Source: Desulfobacterales bacterium (GTDB lineage: Bacteria > Desulfobacterota > Desulfobacteria > Desulfobacterales > JADGBH01). Taken from it: a stretch of DNA of 39,611 nt. The notes below the pieces were generated by a model. That model saw only the letters and a program-made list of their open reading frames with translations, did not search any database and was not told where the DNA came from. Location of the stretch: NCBI GenBank assembly GCA_015231595.1, contig JADGBH010000043.1, forward strand, positions 1 through 39,611, in the 5' to 3' direction. The position numbers and the translations under genes were made by a program. How positions within the stretch are numbered: the stretch's first letter is position 1; each line of letters starts with the position of its first letter. Below are positions 16,439 to 25,090 of the stretch, piece after piece.

Positions 16439-17950
16439 ATGGCTCAAAGACGAACAACTCCAAGACTCCTCATAGTAACTCCTGAGGTTGCCTATTTACC
16501 AAAAGAAATGGGAGATATGGCAAATTATCTCAGCGCAAAAGCTGGAAGTTTGGGTGATATTTCCGCTTCGCTTATAAATGCTTTATTTGAAAAAGGAATA
16601 GATGTTCATATAGCTTTGCCTGACTATCGTTCTATTTTTAATGCAAGAGTAGCTCCATTAATAGCTAAAGAAATAAGAAATATACGTAAAAACATACCAG
16701 AAAATAGAATACATCTTGCCGAAGATAGGGCTTTTTTTTATCGTGACAGCATATACCATGGAGACGATAATGCATTGCTTTCAATTTCGTTTCAGAGAGA
16801 AGTTATGAACAATATAATTCCACTTGTTCAGCCAGATATTATCCATTGTCATGGATGGATGACGGGTTTAATTCCAGGTATGGCAAGGCATATGGGAATT
16901 CCTTGTTTGTTCACTGTACATAATATTCGTGTAATTAAATCAACGTTATCATTTATCGAAGATAAGGGAATTGATGCGCTTGCTTGCTGGAAATATTTTT
17001 ATTATGAAAGAATGCCCATCAGCTATGAAGAATCGCTGGAAAATAATAATGTTGACTTTTTAATAAGCGGCATTTTCGGTGCTCATTTTGTCAATACTGT
17101 AAGTCCTACATTTCTACAAGAAATTATTTGTAAAAAATTTGACTTTATAGACGAAAATTTAAGAAGAGAGCTTAAAAATAAATGGAATGCTGGGTGTGCT
17201 ACAGGAATTCTTAATGCGCCTGCACCTTCTTTTAATCCATCAACTGATAAAACACTTTACCAAAATTATAATCCTAATGACCATAAAGAAGGTAAAAATA
17301 ATAATAAAATAAAGATTCAAGAACAATTCGGACTGATCAAAGACGAAAATGCTCCGCTTTTTTTCTGGCCTTCTCGTCTTGATAACGAAAACAAAGGATC
17401 TCAGCTTTTAGTAGAGATACTTTATAAAATTATATCAAAATACTGGAATAATAATCTTCAAGTTATATTTGTAACTAATGGAAGATTAAGAAGCGCATTT
17501 AGCGACCTTGTAAATTTTCATGGATTTCATAATCGAGTTGCGATATGTGATTTTGACGATAAAGTTTCGCGCCAAGCTTTTGCTGCATCAGATTTTATTT
17601 TTATGCCTTCATTTATTGAGCCATGCGGGCTTTATCAGATGATAGCTATTATTTATGGAGCTTTACCTATTATTTACGATACTGGAGGTCTTCGCGATAC
17701 TGTTTCTCATCTTGATGTTAAAAATAATAATGGAAATGGCTTTGTTTTTAAACATTTTGATTCAAATGGTCTTTTTTGGGCTGTTACTCAAGCTATGGAA
17801 TTTTTTTGTCTTCCCCAAGATATAAAAGAGGCTCAAATAAAAAGGATTATGGAACAGGGACTTAAAAAATTCAATTATAGTGTTACTGTTGATTATTATG
17901 TTGATTTATATGAAAAAATGCTCAAAAGACCACTTCTTAATTCCTTTTAA
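16439..17950 (+). CDS. glgA: Glycogen/starch synthase (GT5)
   Basis: Transfers glucose from ADP-glucose (or UDP-glucose) to the growing alpha-1,4-glucan. 503 residues, GT-B fold. The N-terminal substrate loop reads KAGSLGD (Lys34), a variant of the usual KxGGLGD. HCHGWMTGLIP and a GILN(A)...NPSTD segment follow. The C-terminal domain has FMPSFIEPCGLYQMIAIIYGALPIIYDTGGLRDTV, which matches the bacterial synthase active-site region. ATG follows AAAGGA. glgB follows 21 bp downstream, so the two form an operon. No glgC or glgP is nearby. Confidence 0.93.
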   Translation: MAQRRTTPRLLIVTPEVAYLPKEMGDMANYLSAKAGSLGDISASLINALFEKGIDVHIALPDYRSIFNARVAPLIAKEIRNIRKNIPENRIHLAEDRAFFYRDSIYHGDDNALLSISFQREVMNNIIPLVQPDIIHCHGWMTGLIPGMARHMGIPCLFTVHNIRVIKSTLSFIEDKGIDALACWKYFYYERMPISYEESLENNNVDFLISGIFGAHFVNTVSPTFLQEIICKKFDFIDENLRRELKNKWNAGCATGILNAPAPSFNPSTDKTLYQNYNPNDHKEGKNNNKIKIQEQFGLIKDENAPLFFWPSRLDNENKGSQLLVEILYKIISKYWNNNLQVIFVTNGRLRSAFSDLVNFHGFHNRVAICDFDDKVSRQAFAASDFIFMPSFIEPCGLYQMIAIIYGALPIIYDTGGLRDTVSHLDVKNNNGNGFVFKHFDSNGLFWAVTQAMEFFCLPQDIKEAQIKRIMEQGLKKFNYSVTVDYYVDLYEKMLKRPLLNSF

Positions 17951-17971
17951 TAATAAGGTTTACAAAAAATT

Positions 17972-20005
17972 ATGGAAAAAATTCATCCTTTTGCGGAGAA
18001 TCGTTTAGAAAAAATTCTTAAAATTGACTCCCTCCTTATACCCTATGAAAAAGAAATTTTAAAACGAATTAATAACATTTTGGTAACTGAAGAAAAACTG
18101 ACTCAAGGTAAAATGTCCCTTTCGGAATTTGCCTCTGGCCATGAATACTTTGGTCTTCATTTTAGGGATAATAAATGGATATTTAGAGAATGGGTGCCTA
18201 ATGCGTCTAAAATTTATCTTATCGGAAATATGACTGACTGGAAGGAAAAAGAAGAATTCGCTTTAGGAAAAATAAATAATGATGGCGTCTGGGCAATAGA
18301 AATGCCTTCTTATGCGATGAATCATGGAGATCACTTCCGATTAAAAATTATATGGGATGGAGGCTCAGGTGATCGTATTCCAGCTTATGCAAGACGAGTT
18401 GTCCAAGATCATAGCACTTTGATTTTTAACGCTCAAGTTTGGAAGCCAGAGCCTCCTTATAAATGGAGGTATCCAGATTTTAAACGCTCTAAAAAGCCTC
18501 CTATAATTTATGAAGCCCATATAGGCATGGCTCAAGAAGATGAAAGAGTTGGAACTTTTATAGAATTTACTGACAAAATTTTACCGAAAATTGCATCCCT
18601 TGGATATAATACAATTCAATTAATGGCTATCCAAGAACATCCTTATTACGGCTCCTTTGGATATCACGTTTCTAATTTTTTTGCCGTTTCTTCAAGATTT
18701 GGAACTCCCTACGAGCTAAAAGAATTAATTGATACTGCACATGAATTAGGCTTATCTGTATTGATGGATATAGTTCATTCCCATTCAGTATCTAACGAAA
18801 TTGAAGGTTTAAGCCGATTTGATGGAACATTCTATCAATATTTCCATGATGGGAAGCGAGGTATTCATGAGGCTTGGGACTCAAGGTGTTTTGACTATGG
18901 AAAGCATCAAGTTCTGCATTTTTTACTTTCTAACTGCAGGTTTTGGCTTGACGAATTTCATTTAGACGGATTTCGCTTTGATGGAATTACAAGTATGCTT
19001 TATCTCCATCATGGACTTGGTATGGATTTTGTCTCGTATAATGATTATTTCAATGAAAATATCGATATTGAAGCTTATACTTATCTTGCCCTTGCTAATG
19101 CTGTTATTCACGATTTAAGAAGTGATGCCGTTACCATAGCTGAAGATGTGAGTGGAATGCCAGGCATAGGAATTCCAATAGACCACGGAGGCCTTGGCTT
19201 TGATTTTCGTTTTGCCATGAATGTACCTGATTATTGGATAAAACTTGTAAAAGAATCAAAAGATGAATTCTGGCACATGGGGCATTTATGGTTTGAGCTT
19301 ACAAATAGAAGAAAAGATGAAAAAACAATAAGTTATTGTGAATCACATGACCAAGCTTTAGTTGGAGATCAAACATTAATTTTTAGAATTATAGGCTCCA
19401 AAATGTATGATAGAATGAATGTTTGGATTGAAGATATTGTCGTTGATCGTGGCATCAGTCTTCATAAACTCATTCGTTTAATAACTATCGCAACATCTGA
19501 TTATGGCTATTTAAATTTTATGGGCAATGAATTCGGTCATCCAGAATGGATTGATTTTCCAAGAAAGGACAATGGATGGTCATATAAATATGCCAGAAGA
19601 CAATGGAGCCTTTTAGGTAAGCTTAATTTAAGATATAGATTTTTATATATGTTCGATAAAGATATGATAAGCTTTATAAATTGCAAAAGGCTTTTAGAAT
19701 ATAGATATGTCGAATTTTTATACGAACAAAATTATGATAAAATTCTTGCTTTTCATAGAGGCGGAATTATATTCGTTTTCAATTTTCATCCGACAATGTC
19801 TTATGTTGATTATCAAATTGCATGTCCTGCAGGAAAATATAAAATATTGATCAATACAGATGATCGAAAGTACGGAGGCCATGGCAGAATTGATAATGAA
19901 CAAGATTATTTCACAATGTTTATAAAAAGGGAAGACACCATTAATAATTATATAAGCCTTTATCTTCCAAATCGAACGGCTTTAGTTTTAGAACGAGTAG
20001 ATTAA
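17972..20005 (+). CDS. glgB: 1,4-alpha-glucan branching enzyme, eukaryote-like (GH13_8)
   Basis: Introduces alpha-1,6 branches into glycogen. 677 residues: an N-terminal CBM48-like module (YFGLHFRDNKWIFREWVPNASKIYLIGNMTDW), a GH13 barrel and a C-terminal beta domain. The nucleophile is Asp337 in GFRFDGIT and the acid/base Glu391 in AEDVSGMP. The segment FDGITSMLYLHHGLGMDF and the overall layout resemble animal/plant branching enzymes rather than the E. coli GlgB type. Such enzymes occur sporadically in bacteria. The ribosome site is weak (AAGG). A strong terminator follows the stop. Confidence 0.93.
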   Translation: MEKIHPFAENRLEKILKIDSLLIPYEKEILKRINNILVTEEKLTQGKMSLSEFASGHEYFGLHFRDNKWIFREWVPNASKIYLIGNMTDWKEKEEFALGKINNDGVWAIEMPSYAMNHGDHFRLKIIWDGGSGDRIPAYARRVVQDHSTLIFNAQVWKPEPPYKWRYPDFKRSKKPPIIYEAHIGMAQEDERVGTFIEFTDKILPKIASLGYNTIQLMAIQEHPYYGSFGYHVSNFFAVSSRFGTPYELKELIDTAHELGLSVLMDIVHSHSVSNEIEGLSRFDGTFYQYFHDGKRGIHEAWDSRCFDYGKHQVLHFLLSNCRFWLDEFHLDGFRFDGITSMLYLHHGLGMDFVSYNDYFNENIDIEAYTYLALANAVIHDLRSDAVTIAEDVSGMPGIGIPIDHGGLGFDFRFAMNVPDYWIKLVKESKDEFWHMGHLWFELTNRRKDEKTISYCESHDQALVGDQTLIFRIIGSKMYDRMNVWIEDIVVDRGISLHKLIRLITIATSDYGYLNFMGNEFGHPEWIDFPRKDNGWSYKYARRQWSLLGKLNLRYRFLYMFDKDMISFINCKRLLEYRYVEFLYEQNYDKILAFHRGGIIFVFNFHPTMSYVDYQIACPAGKYKILINTDDRKYGGHGRIDNEQDYFTMFIKREDTINNYISLYLPNRTALVLERVD

Positions 20006-20040
20006 ACACCATTCTTTAAAAATTTTTTACAAAAATAAAA

Positions 20041-20078
20041 AAGGTTCTAAGAAAAAATTTCTTAGAACCTTTTTTTAT
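20041..20078. terminator. Rho-independent terminator after glgB
   Basis: A perfect 14-bp stem AAGGTTCTAAGAAA (20041-20054) / TTTCTTAGAACCTT (20058-20071) with a 3-nt loop is followed by seven Ts. An A-run precedes it, so it also reads as a terminator for the tRNA-Asn transcript on the other strand. Confidence 0.92.
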
Positions 20079-20111
20079 TTTCAAACCGTTTTTTTATACG
20101 GATGTTTATTT

Positions 20112-20187
20112 TGGCTCCCCAGCACGGACTTGAACCGCGGACCCAGTGGTTAACAGCCACTTGCTCTGCCGACTGAGCTACTGGGGA
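20112..20187 (-). tRNA. tRNA-Asn (anticodon GTT)
   Basis: 76 nt with encoded CCA. On the minus strand the acceptor stem TCCCCAG/CTGGGGA, D-stem GCTC/GAGC, anticodon stem AGTGG/CCACT with loop CTGTTAA, and T arm CGCGG-TTCAAGT-CCGTG all form. Anticodon GTT reads AAC/AAU. It lies 80 bp downstream of aspS on the same strand, with its own promoter and the shared terminator at 20041. Confidence 0.97.
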
Positions 20188-20205
20188 TCAGATTTTGTAG
20201 TTGGC

Positions 20206-20234
20206 TTTATACATACAAAAATTTTTTTTGTCAA
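20206..20234 (-). promoter_or_regulatory. Sigma70-type promoter for tRNA-Asn
   Basis: On the minus strand, TTGACA (20229-20234) and TATAAA (20206-20211) are separated by exactly 17 bp, and the tRNA starts 18 bp after the -10. This is the best consensus promoter I found in the window. Confidence 0.82.
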
Positions 20235-20267
20235 TAAAATTTTATTCTATAATAAACTTAATTTTCT

Positions 20268-22046
20268 TTATTTAGGAATAACCCTTAAAGAAAGCTCATC
20301 TAATTGATTTTGACTTACATCTGAAGGAGCATCAGTTAAAAGACAAGCAGCTTTTTGAGTTTTTGGAAAAGCTATAACATCCCTAATTGATGATTCCTGA
20401 CATAAAAGCATAACTAACCTATCAAAACCAAAAGCAAGACCTCCATGGGGAGGAGCTCCTGAACTTAAAGCTGATAATAAAAAGCCAAATTTGTTTTCGT
20501 ACTCTTCTTGTGAAAGACCTAATGATTTTAATATTCTTTCTTGAAGCTCTTTTTGATGAATACGTATGCTTCCGCCCCCTATTTCTGTCCCATTTAAAAC
20601 AAGGTCATAGGCTCTTGCTTTTACAGCTCCTGTATCCTTTTCAAGTAAGTCAATATCAGTTTCTGCTGGAGCCGTAAAAGGATGATGCATTGCTTCATAT
20701 CTTTTTTCATTTTCATTGTATTCAAAAAGAGGAAATTCTGTAACCCATATAAAGGCAAATTCATTTTCATCTATAAGGCCTAATTTTTTTCCTATAAGAT
20801 TTCTCAAATTGCCCAATGCTTCATTTACTATATTTGGCCTATCTGCAACAAAAAATATAACATCACCAGTCTCAATATTGCATCTTTCAATTAAAGCTTG
20901 TTTTTCTTGTTCTGAAAAAAACTTTGCAATAGGAGATTGCCAAGAATCTTCTTTAACTTTTATCCATGCAAGGCCTTTTGCTTTATAAATAGCTACAAAT
21001 TCAGTAAATTCGTCTATCTCTTTACGAGAAAAATCTTTCCCTTTAACATTCAAAGCCTTTACAATACCACCTGTTTTCACTACACTTGAAAATACCTTAA
21101 ATTCAGAGCTTCTGATAATGTCTGATATTTCTTTTAACTCAAGCCCGAATCTTAAATCTGGCTTATCAAGTCCATATTTTCCTATAGCTTCATCATAAGG
21201 GATTCTTCTAAAAGGAAGTTCAAGGGAAATATCTAAAACATCTTTAAATAATGTTGCTATCATGCCTTCAGCCATATTCATAACGATATCTTCATTAACA
21301 AAAGACATTTCAATATCAATTTGAGTAAATTCAGGTTGACGGTCAGCTCGCAAATCTTCGTCCCTAAAGCATCTTACTATTTGATAATATTTTTCAAAAC
21401 CTGAAATCATTAAAAGTTGCTTGAACAACTGTGGAGACTGAGGTAACGCATAAAATTGTCCATAATTTACTCTGCTTGGAACAAGATAATCTCTTGCTCC
21501 TTCAGGAGTGCTTTTTGTTAAAACAGGCGTTTCAATATCTAAAAAACCATTTTTATTTAAATAGCTTCTAACAGATACTCCAGCTTTATGCCTTAAAATT
21601 ATATTTTTTTGAAGTCTTGGCCTTCTTAAGTCAATATGCCTATATTTAAGGCGTATAAGCTCCGACACATCAATATTATCTTCAACCATAAAAGGTGGAG
21701 TTTGAGCTTGATTTAAAATTTTCAATTCAGTTATAATAACTTCGACATCCCCAGTTATGATGTTGGAATTAGTCATTCCTTCAGGTCGTTTTTCAACCCT
21801 TCCGGACACACCTACTACAAATTCACTTCTAAGGTTATGGGCTTTTTCATGGATTTGATAATTAATTTCAGGGTTAAATACAATCTGGGTTATTCCTTCC
21901 CTATCTCTTAAATCAATAAAAATTACGCGCCCATGGTCTCTTCGTCTTTGTACCCATCCCATAAGAGTAACATAAGCCCCTATATCCTTAAGGCTAAGTT
22001 CATTACAATTATGAGTTCTTTTCATGTCACCAAGTAAATCTATCAA
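20268..22046 (-). CDS. aspS: Aspartyl-tRNA synthetase, probably non-discriminating
   Basis: Class II synthetase, 592 residues, bacterial type with an internal GAD domain (~290-420). It has the N-terminal OB fold, motif 2 [31 protein letters not shown] and motif 3 [19 protein letters not shown] carries His38 and RPEG carries Gly90. Counted from the internal Met8 these are His31 and Gly83, the pair associated with non-discriminating AspRS in Pseudomonas aeruginosa; E. coli has Leu and Lys there. It may therefore charge both tRNA-Asp and tRNA-Asn with Asp, the latter for amidation by GatCAB. The start is TTG 22046, 8 nt after AAAGGAG; ATG 22025 (Met8) is an alternative. It lies 24 bp downstream of hisS. 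Confidence 0.95.
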   Translation of the reverse strand: MIDLLGDMKRTHNCNELSLKDIGAYVTLMGWVQRRRDHGRVIFIDLRDREGITQIVFNPEINYQIHEKAHNLRSEFVVGVSGRVEKRPEGMTNSNIITGDVEVIITELKILNQAQTPPFMVEDNIDVSELIRLKYRHIDLRRPRLQKNIILRHKAGVSVRSYLNKNGFLDIETPVLTKSTPEGARDYLVPSRVNYGQFYALPQSPQLFKQLLMISGFEKYYQIVRCFRDEDLRADRQPEFTQIDIEMSFVNEDIVMNMAEGMIATLFKDVLDISLELPFRRIPYDEAIGKYGLDKPDLRFGLELKEISDIIRSSEFKVFSSVVKTGGIVKALNVKGKDFSRKEIDEFTEFVAIYKAKGLAWIKVKEDSWQSPIAKFFSEQEKQALIERCNIETGDVIFFVADRPNIVNEALGNLRNLIGKKLGLIDENEFAFIWVTEFPLFEYNENEKRYEAMHHPFTAPAETDIDLLEKDTGAVKARAYDLVLNGTEIGGGSIRIHQKELQERILKSLGLSQEEYENKFGFLLSALSSGAPPHGGLAFGFDRLVMLLCQESSIRDVIAFPKTQKAACLLTDAPSDVSQNQLDELSLRVIPK

Positions 22047-22070
22047 TGGAATAACTCCTTTCTAAAGTGT

Positions 22071-23333
22071 TTACTTTAAATTTTTTAAATACTCTTTTAT
22101 GTTTTCAATTATATTTTCAATATTAACAGAAAACTGTTCTTTGGTTTTCATGTTTCTTATAATAGCATTGCCTTCTTGAAGCTCTTTATCACCAATAATT
22201 AAAACATTTTCAGCATTAAGCTTATCAGCTCTTTTCATAAGGCTTTTTAAGCTTTTACCACTAAAATCCATTTCAGCTTTAATGTTATCCTTTGACAATA
22301 TAGAACTCAATTCAAATGCCTTATATACTGCTAAATCACCTAAACCAGCAATAAATATATCAGGTCCTTTTTTTAAATTTTCATCATTTAATGCAATTAT
22401 TTCTACAAGCCTATCAAAACCAATAGCAAAACCAATAGCCGGCTCATCAGGCCCACCTAATGTCTTAACAAGCCCATCATAACGACCTCCTCCAGCTACC
22501 GCACTTTGAGCGCCTAAAGCTCCAGTCTGAATTTCAAAAGTTGTTCTTGTATAATAATCAAGACCTCTTACAAGCCTCTTGTCAATAAGAAATTCTATTC
22601 CTAAATCACTTAATGCTCTTTTTACAGATTGAAAATGATTTATACATTCCTCACATAAAAAATCAATAATTGAAGGTGCTGTTTCCATTATATTACGGCA
22701 AGAATCAACTTTACAGTCAAGAACTCTTAAAGGGTTATTTTGGCTTCTTCTTTTGCAGTCTTGGCATAAATTTTCTTCTTTTGATTCCAGCAAGTCCAGC
22801 AACGCTTTTTTATAAGAAGGCCTGCACTTTGGACAGCCAAGAGAATTTAAATGCAGTGTTGCGTCTTGAACTGATAGCTCAAAAAAAATTGACATTAGCA
22901 TAAAAATAATTTGAGCATCAATTAGAGGTGAAGATACTCCAAATACTTCAGCATTAATTTGATAAAATTGCCTATACCTCCCTTTTTGAGGTCTTTCTCG
23001 TCTAAACATAGGACCAATTGTATAAAACTTTCTTACTGAGTCTGATGCATACATTTTATGCTGAATATATGACCTTACTACAGATGCTGTTGCTTCAGGC
23101 CTTAGAGTAATTAAATCTCCGCTTCGGTCAGCAAATGTGTACATTTCTTTTTCAACTATATCTGTTTCTTCTCCAATACTTTTTTGAAAAAGTTCAGATT
23201 TTTCAAGCAAAGGAATACGAATTTCTTTAAACCCAAAATTTTCAAAAATGTTTATTGCTGTTTTTTCTATTTTCTGCCAGTATCCTATTTCTTCAGGAAG
23301 AATATCTTTAAAACCTTTTATTAATTGTATCAT
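22071..23333 (-). CDS. hisS: Histidyl-tRNA synthetase
   Basis: Charges tRNA-His. 420 residues, normal length. It starts MIQLIKGFKDILPEE, with motif 2 MFRRERPQKGRYRQFYQINAEVFG, the HisRS-specific LVRGLDYYTRTTFEIQ, motif 3 region AVAGGGRYDGLV...PAIGFAIGFDRLV, and a C-terminal anticodon-binding domain. A four-cysteine insert between motif 2 and the His motif (CPKCRPS, CQDCKRR, CKVDSC, CEEC) resembles the zinc-like Cys clusters of many bacterial HisRS. First gene of a hisS-aspS operon. Confidence 0.95.
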   Translation of the reverse strand: MIQLIKGFKDILPEEIGYWQKIEKTAINIFENFGFKEIRIPLLEKSELFQKSIGEETDIVEKEMYTFADRSGDLITLRPEATASVVRSYIQHKMYASDSVRKFYTIGPMFRRERPQKGRYRQFYQINAEVFGVSSPLIDAQIIFMLMSIFFELSVQDATLHLNSLGCPKCRPSYKKALLDLLESKEENLCQDCKRRSQNNPLRVLDCKVDSCRNIMETAPSIIDFLCEECINHFQSVKRALSDLGIEFLIDKRLVRGLDYYTRTTFEIQTGALGAQSAVAGGGRYDGLVKTLGGPDEPAIGFAIGFDRLVEIIALNDENLKKGPDIFIAGLGDLAVYKAFELSSILSKDNIKAEMDFSGKSLKSLMKRADKLNAENVLIIGDKELQEGNAIIRNMKTKEQFSVNIENIIENIKEYLKNLK

Positions 23334-23511
23334 TAGGACAGCCTCACTTTAATAAATTTTTTTACGTTTGATAGCTCACTGACATAGGTTAAGTCAAGCA
23401 ATAAAATATTGACACGAACGCAGGTCATTTTATATATGAAAAAAATAATGCTCAAATTCAATAATTTGGATTCGTCTAAAATTTTTATAAAGATTGAATT
23501 TTTAGGATGAT

Positions 23512-23898
23512 ATGATAAAAATTTTATTAGTATTAATCGGAGGCGGAATTGGTGCTGTATGCCGATATAGCGTTTCCTTACTTTCTGTAAAGTTGTTAGG
23601 TGTTCGTTTTCCATGGGGAACTCTTTTTGTTAATTTAACGGGTTGTTTTCTAATAGGCATTTGTTTTGCCCTATCAGAGAGGGTTACATGGCTTAATCCA
23701 TCTGTTCGCTTATTTTTTATGACCGGTTTTTTAGGAGGATTGACTACTTTTTCAACCTTTGCCTTAGAAACGGTTATTGCTGAGCGCAAAGGAAGTGATC
23801 CAATTTCATTAATAAACTTTTTTGCTAATAATGTTATTGGCATGATAATGGTCTTAGCAGGTATTTGGATCGTTCAACTTATGTTCAAAGAAAGGTAG
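23512..23898 (+). CDS. crcB: Fluoride ion channel CrcB/FluC
   Basis: 128-residue membrane protein with four hydrophobic helices. It has GGGIGAVCRYSVS, FPWGTLFVNLTGCFLIG (the conserved Asn of the pore) and GFLGGLTTFSTFALE (Phe-box). It works as a dual-topology homodimer exporting fluoride. AGGA precedes ATG 23512. In the 178 bp upstream I see no fluoride riboswitch. It is transcribed divergently from hisS. Confidence 0.93.
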   Translation: MIKILLVLIGGGIGAVCRYSVSLLSVKLLGVRFPWGTLFVNLTGCFLIGICFALSERVTWLNPSVRLFFMTGFLGGLTTFSTFALETVIAERKGSDPISLINFFANNVIGMIMVLAGIWIVQLMFKER

Positions 23899-23964
23899 TA
23901 TTAAAGATATGCCAATTAATTATCACGCAGCCGATCGCTGTCAGGATTTTTAAGTTCAGAATAA

Positions 23965-24046
23965 ATGACTAACCATTATTGTTTTTATATAATAAAATTT
24001 AAATTAGGCTTTACTTTTAGCCTTAATCAACGGAATAACACGTCAT
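23965..24046 (-). repeat. 80-bp intergenic repeat, copy 4 (inverted)
   Basis: Read on the minus strand it begins ATGACGTGTTATTCC, continues GATTAAGGCTAAAAGTAAAG and CCTAATTTAAATTTTATTA, and ends GGTTAGTCAT. The core aligns with copies at 13931, 31724 and 34492; only the outermost ATGAC/GTCAT of the arms pair well. It lies in the 294-bp gap between crcB and the radical SAM gene, where nothing else is evident. Confidence 0.7.
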
Positions 24047-24192
24047 TTTTTTCACGCCAAAACTATATGTCATAAAAAATAAATCTTTTAGACTTATACA
24101 TACTTAAAAAAACTAAGACTTGCAAATTATTTCAAGATTAAGTAAATGGGAAAAACTTTGTTATTTTTATTTAGTTTTTAGGAGAAAAAATT

Positions 24193-25062
24193 ATGCATTA
24201 CGAAGGTAATATAATAAGACCCCCAAGCGAAGCATATAGTATTTTGCTTCAAGTCACAGTAGGATGTTCCCATAATAAATGCAGGTTTTGCGGAGCATAT
24301 AAAGGAGAACGATTTAAAATAAAAGATGATTCAATAATTATGGAGGATATTGCATTTGCAGCTAAATATTGCAAAAAACAAGACCGGCTTTTTTTATGCG
24401 ATGGAGATGCTCTTATTATTCCTCAAAAAAGGCTTCTTTTTATTTTAAACGAAATCAAAAAACAACTTCCTTGGGTTAAAAGAGTCGGAACTTACGCTAA
24501 TACAAAAAGCATGAAAATGAAGTCAATGGATGAATTAAAGGAACTTAAAGAACATGGTCTTCAAATTGCGTATATGGGACTTGAGACAGGAGATGATGTT
24601 ACATTAAAGGCTGTAAATAAAGGCGCTAACTCAAATACAATGATTGAAATGGGCAAAAAAATAAGAGAGGCTGGAATAAAACTTTCAATAACAGTTCTTT
24701 TAGGAATAGCAGGAAAAGAGCGATCAGGCACTCATGCTGTAGAAACCGGCAGGGTTTTGTCCCAGATTGATCCAGAATACGTGGGAGCATTATCTCTTAT
24801 GCTTATACCAGGAACACCCATGTATGATGAATATACAAACGGTGAATTTATATTGCCTGAACCAAAAGAATTGCTTTACGAACTTAGAACTATGATAGAA
24901 AATACAAATTTATCCTGCGGGCTGTTCCATGCAAACCACGCTTCAAATTATCTACCAATAAGAGCAAAATTTCCTGAAGACAAAGCATCCACAATTATGC
25001 TTATAGATAATGGAATTGCGGGAAATATTGCTTTAAAACCAGAATACTTAAGAGCTCTTTAA
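24193..25062 (+). CDS. Radical SAM protein with CX4CX2C cluster motif
   Basis: 289-residue radical SAM enzyme of the COG1032-like type without a B12-binding domain. The cluster motif GCSHNKCRFCGAYKG gives CX4CX2C spacing instead of the usual CX3CX2C. LFLCDGDALIIP and the GLETGDDVTLKAVNKG segment are typical SAM-binding strands of this group. The C-terminus (FHANHASNYLPIRAKFPEDK) matches a recurring but uncharacterised tail. The substrate is unknown. TAGGAG precedes the ATG. The gene lies 28 bp before transketolase, in the same orientation and probably the same transcript. Confidence 0.85.
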   Translation: MHYEGNIIRPPSEAYSILLQVTVGCSHNKCRFCGAYKGERFKIKDDSIIMEDIAFAAKYCKKQDRLFLCDGDALIIPQKRLLFILNEIKKQLPWVKRVGTYANTKSMKMKSMDELKELKEHGLQIAYMGLETGDDVTLKAVNKGANSNTMIEMGKKIREAGIKLSITVLLGIAGKERSGTHAVETGRVLSQIDPEYVGALSLMLIPGTPMYDEYTNGEFILPEPKELLYELRTMIENTNLSCGLFHANHASNYLPIRAKFPEDKASTIMLIDNGIAGNIALKPEYLRAL

Positions 25063-25090
25063 ATTTTTATCATCAAGGAGAAAATAAAAA

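Noticed and set aside
23334..23511. Fluoride riboswitch upstream of crcB
   Set aside because: I looked for the GGCGAUG...GCC and CUCUGGGUUGCC-like elements and found none in the leader.
23333..23843. Two minus-strand open frames opposite crcB
   Set aside because: Both overlap crcB, whose membrane-protein motifs are unambiguous; the antisense peptides have no recognisable features.
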